DNA of 64,000 nucleotides from Pseudonocardia terrae (GTDB taxonomy: Bacteria > Actinomycetota > Actinomycetes > Mycobacteriales > Pseudonocardiaceae): the NCBI RefSeq assembly GCF_021343995.1, contig NZ_JAJTTE010000041.1:1-64000 (forward strand). Direction: 5' to 3'. Position numbers and translations under genes: made by a program. Under the pieces are notes generated by a model. The model made no database searches and was not told the origin of the DNA. It saw only the letters and a list, made by a program, of their open reading frames with translations. Below are positions 16,764 to 24,973 of this stretch, in pieces. Every line of letters starts with the position of its first letter. Positions within the stretch are counted from its first letter, which is position 1.

Positions 16764-16769
16764 TAGGCT
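16764..16769 (+). promoter_or_regulatory. -10 box of leaderless priA promoter
   Basis: TAGGCT ends 6 nt before the priA GTG. An extra promoter here would make priA independent of hisH, which makes sense for an enzyme shared with tryptophan synthesis. Confidence 0.45.
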
Positions 16770-16775
16770 CGTGCG

Positions 16776-17501
16776 GTGAGTTTCACCCTTCTTCCCGCTG
16801 TGGACGTCGCCGACGGGCAGGCCGTGCGCCTGGTCCAGGGCGAGGCAGGCACCGAGACCTCCTACGGCGCGCCGCGCGAGGCGGCGCTGAAGTGGCAGGA
16901 GGACGGCGCCGAGTGGATCCATCTCGTCGACCTCGACGCGGCGTTCGGCAAGGGGTCGAACGCGGAGCTGCTCGCCGCCGTCGTCGGTGAGCTGGACGTC
17001 AAGGTGGAGCTGTCCGGCGGGATCCGCGACGACGAGTCGCTCGCGCGCGCCCTGTCCACCGGCTGCGCCCGGGTCAACCTCGGCACCGCCGCGCTGGAGA
17101 ACCCGGAGTGGTGCGCCAAGGTCTGCGCCGAGCACGGGGAGAAGATCGCCGTCGGGCTCGACGTGAAGATCAAGGACGGGCAGCACCGGCTCGCGGCCCG
17201 CGGCTGGACGCAGGACGGCGGCGACCTCTGGGAGACCCTGGCCCGCATGGACCGCGACGGCGTGTCGCGCTACATCGTCACGGACGTCTCCAAGGACGGC
17301 ACGCTGCAGGGGCCGAACGTCGAGCTGCTCACGCAGGTCGCGGCGAAGACCCCGGCCCCGGTGATCGCGTCCGGCGGGATCTCCGAGATCAAGGACCTGG
17401 TCGCGCTGGCCGAGACCGGCGTGATCGAGGGCTCGATCGTCGGCAAGGCCCTGTACGCCGGGCGGTTCACGCTGCCCGAGGCGCTCGCGGCGGTTCGCTA
17501 G
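16776..17501 (+). CDS. priA: phosphoribosyl isomerase A (HisA/TrpF dual function)
   Basis: TIM-barrel isomerase of 241 residues with LLPAVDVADGQAVRLVQG at the start and GLDVKIKDGQHRLAARGW in the middle. In actinobacteria without trpF this enzyme acts on both ProFAR (histidine) and PRA (tryptophan). No trpF is found here next to trpE, trpC, trpB and trpA, so dual function is likely. It ends TAG-TG with hisF, sharing one base. Confidence 0.92.
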   Translation: MSFTLLPAVDVADGQAVRLVQGEAGTETSYGAPREAALKWQEDGAEWIHLVDLDAAFGKGSNAELLAAVVGELDVKVELSGGIRDDESLARALSTGCARVNLGTAALENPEWCAKVCAEHGEKIAVGLDVKIKDGQHRLAARGWTQDGGDLWETLARMDRDGVSRYIVTDVSKDGTLQGPNVELLTQVAAKTPAPVIASGGISEIKDLVALAETGVIEGSIVGKALYAGRFTLPEALAAVR

Positions 17502-18283
17502 TGGGCGTCGCGGTCCGCGTCATCCCCTGTCTGGACGTCGACGCCGGGCGGGTGGTCAAGGGCGTCAACTTCAAGGAGCTGCGCGACGCCGGCGACCCGG
17601 TCGAGATGGCCGCGGTCTACGACGCCGAGGGCGCCGACGAGCTCACGTTCCTCGACGTCACGGCGTCGTCGGGGGAGCGGGAGACGATGGTCGACGTCGT
17701 CCGGCGCACCGCCGAGCAGGTCTTCATCCCGCTGACCGTCGGCGGCGGCATCCGCACGCCCGACGACGTCGACCGCATGCTGCGCGCCGGCGCCGACAAG
17801 GTCTCCGTGAACACCGCCGCGATCGCGCGGCCGGAGCTGCTGGGCGAGATGGCGCGGCGGTTCGGCTCGCAGTGCATCGTGCTGTCGGTCGACGCGCGCC
17901 GGGTCCCTCGCGACGGCACTGACGGGCCGCCCACGCCGTCGACCTTCGAGGTCACCACGCACGGTGGCCGCACGGGCACCGGGATCGACGCCGTCGAGTG
18001 GGCCGCCCGCGGCCAGGAGCTCGGCGTCGGCGAGATCCTGCTCAACTCGATGGACGCCGACGGCACCCGAGCGGGCTTCGACCTCGAGCTGATCGAGAAG
18101 GTGCGCCGCGTGGTCGACGTGCCGGTGATCGCCTCGGGCGGGGCGGGCGCACTGGAGCACTTCCCGCCGGCGATCCACGCGGGCGCCGACGCGGTGCTCG
18201 CCGCCAGCGTGTTCCACTTCGGGCAGCTGCGGATCGGCGAGGTCAAGGACGTGCTGCGCGCCGACCACGTGGAGATCCGGTGA
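17501..18283 (+). CDS. hisF: imidazole glycerol phosphate synthase, cyclase subunit
   Basis: Uses HisH-derived ammonia to form IGP and AICAR. The 260-residue half-barrel repeat protein has RVIPCLDVDAGRVVKGVNF with the catalytic Asp, VGGGIRTPDD, and VLSVDARR with the second catalytic Asp. The GTG start shares its first base with the priA stop (TAGTG). The impA-type phosphatase gene found near here in mycobacteria is absent. The stop overlaps hisI by 4 bp. Confidence 0.95.
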   Translation: MGVAVRVIPCLDVDAGRVVKGVNFKELRDAGDPVEMAAVYDAEGADELTFLDVTASSGERETMVDVVRRTAEQVFIPLTVGGGIRTPDDVDRMLRAGADKVSVNTAAIARPELLGEMARRFGSQCIVLSVDARRVPRDGTDGPPTPSTFEVTTHGGRTGTGIDAVEWAARGQELGVGEILLNSMDADGTRAGFDLELIEKVRRVVDVPVIASGGAGALEHFPPAIHAGADAVLAASVFHFGQLRIGEVKDVLRADHVEIR

Positions 18284-18309
18284 GCGAGCTCGCGAGCGAA
18301 CCATCAGCG
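18280..18309 (+). repeat. start-codon leader repeat, copy 2 (hisI)
   Basis: GTGAGCGAGCTCGCGAGCGA and a CCATCAGCG tail. It encodes MSELASEPSA and overlaps the hisF stop as GTGA. Same element as at hisB and trpA. Confidence 0.7.
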
Positions 18310-18663
18310 GAGAACCGCGTCGAGACCTCGGAGCTGGACCCGGCGATCGCCGCCCGGCTCAAGCGCAACGCCGACGGCCTGGTGTGCGCGGTCGTGCAGC
18401 AGCGGGGCACCCACGAGGTGCTGATGGTCGCGTGGATGGACGACGAGGCGCTGCACCGCACGCTCACCACCCGCCGCGGCACGTACTGGTCCCGCAGCAG
18501 GCAGGACTACTGGGTGAAGGGCGAGACGTCGGGGCACGTCCAGCAGGTCCACGAGGTCCGGCTGGACTGCGACGGGGACACTCTGCTCGTCGTCGTCGAC
18601 CAGGAGGGCCCGGCCTGCCACACCGGCGACCACACCTGCTTCGACGCCGACCGGCTGCTCTGA
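18280..18663 (+). CDS. hisI: phosphoribosyl-AMP cyclohydrolase
   Basis: Zn/Mg-dependent third step of histidine synthesis, monofunctional (no HisE pyrophosphohydrolase domain). 127 residues; conserved segments are VLMVAWMDDEAL, TYWSRSRQDYWVKGETSGH and the Cys/Asp metal site LDCDGDTLLVVVDQEGPACHTG. The first ~10 residues (MSELASEPSA) come from the leader repeat shared with hisB and trpA. Last gene of the his operon. Confidence 0.95.
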   Translation: MSELASEPSAENRVETSELDPAIAARLKRNADGLVCAVVQQRGTHEVLMVAWMDDEALHRTLTTRRGTYWSRSRQDYWVKGETSGHVQQVHEVRLDCDGDTLLVVVDQEGPACHTGDHTCFDADRLL

Positions 18664-18682
18664 CCGCTCGGAGTCTGCCGGG

Positions 18683-19591
18683 TCACGGCCCCGACATCAC
18701 CCAGCGGATGCCCCGCGTGACACCCTCACCGGCGAGCCGGACGACCGTCGCCTCGGCGACGGGCAGGTAGGGCAGCCGCAGCGGGACCCGCGCCCAGCGG
18801 GGGAGAAGTCCGACGGCCGCGGCCGCGAGCAGCGCGTACGGCGCGCGGGCGGGCAGCGCCAGGGGCGGGCTGAGCAGCAGGAACCGGGCGGTGGAGCGGG
18901 CCTCCGGGGTGCCGCGCAGCTCGGGACGGAACGCCTGCAGGCGGGCCGCGAGTGCCGCCTCGGTCTCCGGCGGGTCGACGACGCCGAGCTCGCGCGCCAC
19001 GCGGGCGGTGTCGGCGACGTAGCCGTCCCGGCCCGCCTGGTCGAGCGGCTGCGACCCGTAGCGCTGGTGGGCGCGCAGGAAGCTGTCGATCTCGGCGATG
19101 TGCACCCACTCCAGCAGGTGCGGGTCGGCGGCGGAGTAGGGCCGGCCGTCGGGTGCGACACCGCGGACCCGGCCGTGCACCGCCTTGATCCGCTCGATCG
19201 TGGCGCGGGCCTCCGCGTCGGGCCCGAAGGTCGTGGCGGCGAGGAAGTAGCTGGTGCGCGCGAGCCGCCCCCACGGGTCGCCGCGGTAGCCCGAGTGCCC
19301 CGCGACCCCGGCCATCGCCAAGGGGTGCAACGACTGCAGCAACAGCGCCCGCAGGCCGCCGACGAACATCGACGCGTCGCCGTGCACCCGGCGGATCGGG
19401 CGGTCCTCGGCGAACCACCGCGGGCCGGGAGCCGAGTGGATCCGTGCGCGCCGGTTCGCCCCCTCCGTGCCCGCGACCTTCTGGAAGACGTCCGCCCCGA
19501 GCCGCGCCCGCAGGCCCGCGACCCGGCCCGCGACGGCGCCGGACACGTCCCTGAACCCCGGAACCTGCAGATCGACCACGAGATCCATCAT
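18683..19591 (-). CDS. MpaB-family oxygenase (DUF2236)
   Basis: 302 residues of the MpaB/latex-clearing-protein-like family of heme-b oxygenases. Typical pieces are RPIRRVHGDASMFVGGLRALLLQSLHPLAMAGV (about 65-97) and the His-rich LEWVHIAEIDSFLRAHQRYG. Members are oxygenases of often unknown substrate and many are secreted or membrane associated; no signal peptide is visible here. It converges with hisI across only 19 nt and is followed upstream by the TetR gene on the same strand. Confidence 0.82.
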   Translation of the reverse strand: MMDLVVDLQVPGFRDVSGAVAGRVAGLRARLGADVFQKVAGTEGANRRARIHSAPGPRWFAEDRPIRRVHGDASMFVGGLRALLLQSLHPLAMAGVAGHSGYRGDPWGRLARTSYFLAATTFGPDAEARATIERIKAVHGRVRGVAPDGRPYSAADPHLLEWVHIAEIDSFLRAHQRYGSQPLDQAGRDGYVADTARVARELGVVDPPETEAALAARLQAFRPELRGTPEARSTARFLLLSPPLALPARAPYALLAAAAVGLLPRWARVPLRLPYLPVAEATVVRLAGEGVTRGIRWVMSGP

Positions 19592-19636
19592 GCGGCCCCG
19601 CCGCGGCCGCGGCCACCCGATCGCGCCGGGGCGCCG

Positions 19637-20284
19637 TCAGCCCGAGGTCGGCTCCCCGAGCGCCGACCCGTCCACCGCTGACCTCTCGGGGAGCGGACCC
19701 GTGAGGTAACGCTGCACCGTCGGCCCGATCGCGGCGACCACCGTGGCGTGGTCGGCCGACGCCAACGGCTCGAGCTGCACGACGTACCGGATCATCCCGA
19801 GCCCGATGATCTGCGTGGCGACCAGCGCCGCCCGCTCCTCGACCCGGTCCGCCGCCACCCGGCCGACGATCGGGCCGATGACGACCCGGACGATGAACTC
19901 GCGCATCATCCGCGCCGCCGCGGGGTGCCCGGCCACGCTGCGGACCAGCGTCACGAGGGTGCCGCCGGCCGCCGAGTCCCACACCTGCAGGAACGTCGCC
20001 ACGATCCGCTCGCCGACCCGTTCGGGGTCCCCGGGCACGACCGTCTCGACGAGCGCGGCCGGGTCCACCGGAACGTCGAGCGACGCCGTGAACAGCTGGG
20101 CCTTACCGCCGAACCAGTGGTTGACCATGGCCGCGTCGACGCCGGCCCGCTCGGCGATGCGCCGGACGGTGGCGCCGTCGTAGCCCCGTTCGGCGAACTC
20201 GACGCGCGCGGCCGTCAGCAGGGCGGCACGGGTGTCCTCGCCCGACGTGCGGCGGCCGCGGCGGCGCGGTTCGCGGGTGGTCAC
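19637..20284 (-). CDS. TetR-family transcriptional regulator
   Basis: 215 residues. The N-terminal HTH (about 17-68) contains TVRRIAERAGVDAAMVNHWFGGKAQLF; the rest is a helical ligand domain. The GTG at 20284 has GAAGAT 6 nt upstream as a possible -10. It diverges from trpE across only 45 nt, so a site for it would overlap the trpE promoter, but a role in trp control is not established. The nearest same-strand gene downstream is the MpaB oxygenase, an alternative target. Confidence 0.9.
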   Translation of the reverse strand: MTTREPRRRGRRTSGEDTRAALLTAARVEFAERGYDGATVRRIAERAGVDAAMVNHWFGGKAQLFTASLDVPVDPAALVETVVPGDPERVGERIVATFLQVWDSAAGGTLVTLVRSVAGHPAAARMMREFIVRVVIGPIVGRVAADRVEERAALVATQIIGLGMIRYVVQLEPLASADHATVVAAIGPTVQRYLTGPLPERSAVDGSALGEPTSG

Positions 20285-20329
20285 GGGCCCATCTTCACCC
20301 GCTCCACGCCGCGCGGGAGAATAGGCCCC

Positions 20330-21916
20330 GTGACCGCAGCCACCACGCGCCCCACCGCACCTCCCGCCGCGCTGGGAGCGGTCACCCCGACACGCGAGGA
20401 GTTCCGCGCGCTGGCCGTGAACCACCGGGTGATCCCGGTGACCCGCCGGCTGCTGGCCGACGACGAGTCGCCGGTCGGGGTGTACCGCAAGCTCGCCGCG
20501 CCGGACGGCCGGGCCCGCCCCGGCACCTTCCTGTTCGAGTCCGCGGAGAACGGGCGGTCGTGGTCGCGCTGGTCCTTCGTCGGCGCCCGCTCCGCCGCCT
20601 CGCTGAGCACGGTCGACGGGCGGATCCGCTGGACCGGCGAGGTCCCCGACCACCTGCCGACCGAGGGCGACGTGCTGGCCGCGGTCCGCGGCGTCGTCGA
20701 GGAGCTGCACAGCGAGCCGCTGCCGGGCATGCCGCCGCTCACCGGCGGGCTCGTCGGGTACCTGGGCTACGACGTCGTCCGCCGGATCGAGCGGATCGGC
20801 AGCGAGGAGAACCCGCCGGTCGACGACCTGCGGCTGCCCGAGCTGGTCCTGCTGCTGGCCACCGACCTCGCGGCCGTGGACCATCACGAGGGCACCATCA
20901 CGCTGATCGCCAATGCGATCAACTGGGACGACTCGGACGAGCGCGTCGACGAGGCGTACGACGACGCGGTGGCCCGGCTCGACCGGATGACGGGCGAGCT
21001 CGCCGCGTCCGCGCCGTCGACCGTCGCGGTGTTCGAGGCGGTGGCCCCGGAGTTCGAGCGCAAGCGCACCCAGGCCGAGCACTTCGCCGCCGTCGAGGTG
21101 GCGAAGGAGCAGATCCGGGCGGGGGAGTGCTTCCAGATCGTCGTCTCGCAGCGCTTCGAGATGGACTGCGCGGCCGACCCGCTCGACGTCTACCGGGTGC
21201 TGCGCACCACCAACCCCAGCCCGTACATGTACTTGCTGAACCTCGAGGACGTGTCGGGCGGCAGCCCGTTCACGATCGTCGGGTCCAGCCCGGAGGCGCT
21301 GGTCACGGTGACCGACCGGCAGGCGACCACGCACCCGATCGCCGGGACGCGCTGGCGCGGCGCCACCGAGGAGGAGGACGAGCTGCTGGAGAAGGACCTC
21401 CGGCACGACGAGAAGGAGCGCTCCGAGCACGTGATGCTCGTCGACCTGGGCCGCAACGACCTCGGCCGGGTCTGCGAGCCGGGCACGGTGAAGGTGCGCA
21501 ACTTCTTCTCCGTGGAGCGCTACAGCCACGTCATGCACCTGGTCTCGACGGTCACCGGCACGCTGCGGGAGGACCGCAACGCGGTCGACGCGGTGCTGTC
21601 CTGCTTCCCCGCCGGGACGCTGTCCGGCGCGCCGAAGGTCCGGGCCATGCAGGTGATCGACGAGCTGGAGCCCACCCGGCGCGGACTGTACGGCGGGATC
21701 GTCGGCTACCTCGACTTCGCCGGCAACGCCGACACCGCCATCGCGATCCGGACGGCGCTGATCCGCGAGGGCCGGGCGTACGTGCAGGCGGGTGGAGGGA
21801 TCGTCGCCGACTCGGACCCGCAGGCCGAGGACACCGAGAGCCTCAACAAGGCCCGGGCCGTCCTCTCCGCGGTGGCGACGGCGGCCACCCTCGGACGTCC
21901 GGCAGGGCATGCCTGA
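20330..21916 (+). CDS. trpE: anthranilate synthase component I
   Basis: Makes anthranilate from chorismate, with ammonia from a TrpG encoded elsewhere. 528 residues; the N-terminal feedback site region DDESPVGVYRKLA and the catalytic C-terminal block (ECFQIVVSQRF, PIAGTRWRG, LVDLGRNDLGRV, GTLSGAPKVRAMQVID, YVQAGGGIVADSDP) are complete. The GTG at 20330 follows GAGAAT by 7 nt, a leaderless layout leaving no room for a trp leader peptide. The stop overlaps the next gene by 8 bp. Confidence 0.96.
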   Translation: MTAATTRPTAPPAALGAVTPTREEFRALAVNHRVIPVTRRLLADDESPVGVYRKLAAPDGRARPGTFLFESAENGRSWSRWSFVGARSAASLSTVDGRIRWTGEVPDHLPTEGDVLAAVRGVVEELHSEPLPGMPPLTGGLVGYLGYDVVRRIERIGSEENPPVDDLRLPELVLLLATDLAAVDHHEGTITLIANAINWDDSDERVDEAYDDAVARLDRMTGELAASAPSTVAVFEAVAPEFERKRTQAEHFAAVEVAKEQIRAGECFQIVVSQRFEMDCAADPLDVYRVLRTTNPSPYMYLLNLEDVSGGSPFTIVGSSPEALVTVTDRQATTHPIAGTRWRGATEEEDELLEKDLRHDEKERSEHVMLVDLGRNDLGRVCEPGTVKVRNFFSVERYSHVMHLVSTVTGTLREDRNAVDAVLSCFPAGTLSGAPKVRAMQVIDELEPTRRGLYGGIVGYLDFAGNADTAIAIRTALIREGRAYVQAGGGIVADSDPQAEDTESLNKARAVLSAVATAATLGRPAGHA

Positions 21917-22583
21917 CGCGGCCCCTCCCGCCCGCAGCGGCCGGTTGTTCCTCCTGACGGCCGCGCTGCTGCTGCTCGGCGCGCTCGGCCTGTGGGGGAC
22001 GACCCGGCTCGACTGGGCGTCCACGCAGGTCGAGGTGGCCGGGCACGGCGCGACGGGGGCCGTGCCGATCGCCGCGACCGGTGCGCAGATCGCGCCGTCG
22101 CTGATCGGGCTGGCGGTGCTCGCGGTCGCGGCGGTGGCCGCGGCGATCGCCGTGTCGGGCGTCGTGCGGCGGATCCTGGGCGTCATCCTGGTGCTGGCCG
22201 GCGCGTACGGCGTCTACGCCGCCGCCTCCGGCTGGCTGCGCCCGCCGACCGCGGCGGAGCTGCCCGCGCTGGTGGGCAGCGCGGCGGCGGGGGCCACGAC
22301 GGCGCCCGGTGCCGCCGTGGCGACCACGGCCGCGCCGGTGCTCGGGGTGGTGGGCGGACTGCTGGTCGTCGCCGGGGGAGTGGTGCTGGTGGTGGCGGAC
22401 AAGCGGCTGCCGCGGATGGGGGCGCGGTACGACGCCCCGGGCGCGCCGCGCCCGGCGGACCCCGAGCGGGCGGCCTGGGACGAGCTCGACTCGGGTGTCG
22501 ACCCGACCACCGAGGGGGCGTTCGCGCGGGAGCGTGGGCCGGACGGCGGCCCCCGGCCCGGCCGGCCGGACGGTACGGAATAG
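21909..22583 (+). CDS. Trp-biosynthesis-associated membrane protein
   Basis: 224 residues of the actinobacterial family always found next to trpE/trpC (TIGR02234 type; Rv1610-like). About four hydrophobic segments: roughly 13-31, 56-76, 82-102 and 133-160, with an acidic, Pro/Gly-rich cytoplasmic tail. The ATG overlaps the trpE stop by 8 bp. The function is unknown; membrane location and strict linkage suggest a role in transport or in anchoring the pathway. Confidence 0.85.
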   Translation: MPDAAPPARSGRLFLLTAALLLLGALGLWGTTRLDWASTQVEVAGHGATGAVPIAATGAQIAPSLIGLAVLAVAAVAAAIAVSGVVRRILGVILVLAGAYGVYAAASGWLRPPTAAELPALVGSAAAGATTAPGAAVATTAAPVLGVVGGLLVVAGGVVLVVADKRLPRMGARYDAPGAPRPADPERAAWDELDSGVDPTTEGAFARERGPDGGPRPGRPDGTE

Positions 22584-22632
22584 CATGGCCGGAACGCCTG
22601 GTAGGCCCGAACCCGGAAGGGGAGTGCGCCCC

Positions 22633-23478
22633 GTGGGCGAGCACGGTGAGGTGAGTGCGGGAGTCCGGCCCAGCGTCCTGGACTCCATCGTGGAGGGTGT
22701 CCGGGAGGACCTCGCGGCCCGGGAGGCCGCGGTGGACTTCGCGGAGATCAAACGGCGGGCCGCCGCCGCGGCGCCGCCGAAGGACGTCATGGCCGCGCTG
22801 AACGAGCCCGGTGTCGGCGTCATCGCCGAGGTCAAGCGGCGCAGCCCGTCGAAGGGTGCGCTCGCGACGATCCCGGACCCGGCCGTCCTGGCCAAGTCCT
22901 ACGCCGAGAACGGCGCGCGGGTGATCAGCGTGCTCACCGAGCAGCGCCGGTTCGGCGGCAGCCTCGACGACCTGGCCGCGGTGCGCGCCGCGGTCGACGT
23001 GTGCGTGCTGCGCAAGGACTTCGTCGTCACGCCGTACCAGGTGCACGAGGCCCGGGCCTACGGCGCGGACCTGGTGCTGCTGATCGTGGCGGCGCTGGAG
23101 CAGCCGGTCCTCGAGTCGCTGCTCGACCGCGTGGAGTCCCTCGGGATGACCGCGCTGGTCGAGGTGCACACCGAGGAGGAGGCGGACCGCGCGCTCGAGG
23201 CCGGGGCGAAGGTCATCGGCGTGAACGCGCGGGACCTCAAGACCCTCGAGGTCGACCTGAGCATCTTCGGCCGGCTGGCTCCCGGGCTCCCCAACGACGT
23301 GCTGCGCGTGGCCGAGTCCGGCGTGCGCGGTCCCGGCGACCTGCTCACCTACGCCGGCTGGGGTGCCGACGCCGTGCTCGTCGGCGAGGGCCTCGTGACC
23401 AGCGGCGATCCGGGTGCGGCCGTGCGGGCGCTGGTGGCTGCGGGCTTCCATCCGTCGTGCTCCAGAATGGTGCGGTGA
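22633..23478 (+). CDS. trpC: indole-3-glycerol phosphate synthase
   Basis: TIM-barrel enzyme converting CdRP to indoleglycerol phosphate, not fused to TrpF. Catalytic and phosphate segments are GVIAEVKRRSPSKG, VLRKDFVVTPYQVHEARAYGAD, LVEVHTEEEAD, VIGVNARDLKTLEVD and AESGVRGPGD. The GTG at 22633 is chosen because GGAAGGGGAG lies about 8 nt upstream; the GTG at 22651 (MSAGVRPSVLDS) is a good alternative closer to mycobacterial TrpC. The stop overlaps trpB by 4 bp. Confidence 0.94.
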   Translation: MGEHGEVSAGVRPSVLDSIVEGVREDLAAREAAVDFAEIKRRAAAAAPPKDVMAALNEPGVGVIAEVKRRSPSKGALATIPDPAVLAKSYAENGARVISVLTEQRRFGGSLDDLAAVRAAVDVCVLRKDFVVTPYQVHEARAYGADLVLLIVAALEQPVLESLLDRVESLGMTALVEVHTEEEADRALEAGAKVIGVNARDLKTLEVDLSIFGRLAPGLPNDVLRVAESGVRGPGDLLTYAGWGADAVLVGEGLVTSGDPGAAVRALVAAGFHPSCSRMVR

Positions 23479-24944
23479 GTTCCTCCACGAGCGTCCCGCC
23501 GAGCAGCCAGGTCACGGCCAGTCAGGGCATCGAGACGCCGTCGGGCCACGAGCCCGACGCACGCGGCCACTTCGGCCGCTACGGCGGCCGATGGGTGCCG
23601 GAAGCACTGGTCGCCGCGCTCGAGGAGCTGGAGACAGCCTACGAGAAGGCCCGGCACGACCCCGAGTTCCTCGCCGAGCTGGACCGGCTGCACCGTGACT
23701 ACACCGGGCGGCCGTCCCCGCTGACGGACGTGCCGAAGCTGTCGCAGCACGCCGGTGGCGCGCGGATCCTGCTCAAGCGCGAGGACCTGAACCACACCGG
23801 GTCCCACAAGATCAACAATGTGCTGGGCCAGGCGCTGCTCACCAAGCGGATGGGCAAGAAGCGGGTCATCGCGGAGACCGGGGCCGGCCAGCACGGCGTC
23901 GCGACGGCCACCGCCTGTGCCCTGCTCGACCTCGAGTGCGTGGTCTACATGGGCGAGGTCGACACCCGCCGGCAGGCGCTCAACGTCGCCCGCATGCGCC
24001 TGCTCGGCGCCACCGTGATCCCGGTGAAGACGGGCTCGCGCACGCTGAAGGACGCGATCAACGAGGCGCTGCGGGACTGGGTCACCAACGTCGACAGCAC
24101 CCACTACCTGCTCGGCACGGTCGCGGGCCCGCACCCGTTCCCGCAGATGGTGCGGGACTTCCACCGCGTGATCGGGCTCGAGGCGCGGGCCCAGGTGCGC
24201 GAGCGCACCGGGCGGCTGCCCACCGCCGTCGCCGCCTGCGTGGGCGGCGGGTCCAACGCGATCGGCATCTTCCACGCCTTCATCGACGACCCGGGCGTCC
24301 GGCTCGTCGGGTTCGAGCCCGGTGGCGACGGCGTCGCGACCGGCCGGCACGGGGCCACCCTGTCCGAGGGGTCGCCGGGCGCGCTGCACGGCGCCTTCTC
24401 GTACCTGCTGCAGGACGAGGACGGGCAGACCGCCGAGTCGTACTCGATCTCCGCGGGGCTGGACTACCCGGGCGTCGGGCCGGAGCACGCGCTGCTCAAG
24501 GACCTCGGCCGCGCCGAGTACCAGCCGGTGACCGACGCCGAGGCGATGGACGCGTTCTCGCTGCTCTGCCGCACCGAGGGCATCATCCCGGCCATCGAGT
24601 CGGCGCACGCCGTGGCCGGCGCGCTGCGGCTGGGCAAGGAGCTGGGGCCGGACGCGGTGATCCTGGTGAACCTCTCCGGGCGCGGCGACAAGGACGTCGA
24701 CACCGCCGCCAAGTGGTTCGGGATGATCGGGCAGGACGAGAGCGCCGAGGCGGCCGACGGCACCGCCATCGCCGAGGGGGAGCTTGCGACCCCGACCGTC
24801 GGTGCCGAGGGGGAGCGTGCGACCCCGACCGTCGGTGCCGAGGGGGAGCTTGCGACCCCGACCGTCGGTGCCGAGGGCGCCACGCAGCAGCGGGCCGGGT
24901 CGTTCGCCCACCCGGGCAGCCAGACCGAGGGGATCCAGGCGTGA
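23475..24944 (+). CDS. trpB: tryptophan synthase beta chain, with repeat tail
   Basis: PLP enzyme joining indole and serine. The 489-residue protein has the full core: GRYGGRWVPEALV, the PLP lysine in KREDLNHTGSHKINNVLGQAL, ETGAGQHG, GGGSNAIG and LVNLSGRGDKD. After the normal end (about residue 425) it carries an unusual tail of roughly 60 residues containing three 11-residue repeats (AEGELATPTVG-like, DNA 24771-24869). The N-terminal ~25 residues are also low complexity. It overlaps trpC and trpA by 4 bp. Confidence 0.95.
   Translation: MSSSTSVPPSSQVTASQGIETPSGHEPDARGHFGRYGGRWVPEALVAALEELETAYEKARHDPEFLAELDRLHRDYTGRPSPLTDVPKLSQHAGGARILLKREDLNHTGSHKINNVLGQALLTKRMGKKRVIAETGAGQHGVATATACALLDLECVVYMGEVDTRRQALNVARMRLLGATVIPVKTGSRTLKDAINEALRDWVTNVDSTHYLLGTVAGPHPFPQMVRDFHRVIGLEARAQVRERTGRLPTAVAACVGGGSNAIGIFHAFIDDPGVRLVGFEPGGDGVATGRHGATLSEGSPGALHGAFSYLLQDEDGQTAESYSISAGLDYPGVGPEHALLKDLGRAEYQPVTDAEAMDAFSLLCRTEGIIPAIESAHAVAGALRLGKELGPDAVILVNLSGRGDKDVDTAAKWFGMIGQDESAEAADGTAIAEGELATPTVGAEGERATPTVGAEGELATPTVGAEGATQQRAGSFAHPGSQTEGIQA
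24771..24869 (+). repeat. three 33-bp tandem repeats in the trpB tail
   Basis: Units at 24771-24803, 24804-24836 and 24837-24869 are nearly identical (one T/G difference), and a partial fourth begins at 24870. Each keeps the frame. The unit contains a GAGCNTGCGA...CCGTCGG core similar to the leader repeat that begins trpA 70 bp downstream. Confidence 0.9.
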
Positions 24945-24973
24945 GCGAGCGTGCGAGCGACCCGTCGGCGCGG
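24941..24973 (+). repeat. start-codon leader repeat, copy 3 (trpA)
   Basis: GTGAGCGAGCGTGCGAGCGA followed by CCCGTCGGCGCGG. It encodes MSERASDPSAR and overlaps the trpB stop. Same element as at hisB and hisI. Confidence 0.7.

Noticed and set aside
20285..20329. A trp leader peptide or attenuator upstream of trpE
   Set aside because: Only 45 nt separate the divergent start codons, with no Trp codons or alternative hairpins.
19637..22186. An ~850-codon minus-strand frame
   Set aside because: Only the last ~215 codons form the TetR protein. The rest is antisense to trpE, whose motifs are complete.
24771..24869. Regular repeats considered as a CRISPR array
   Set aside because: Units are contiguous with no spacers, keep the trpB reading frame, and there are no cas genes.
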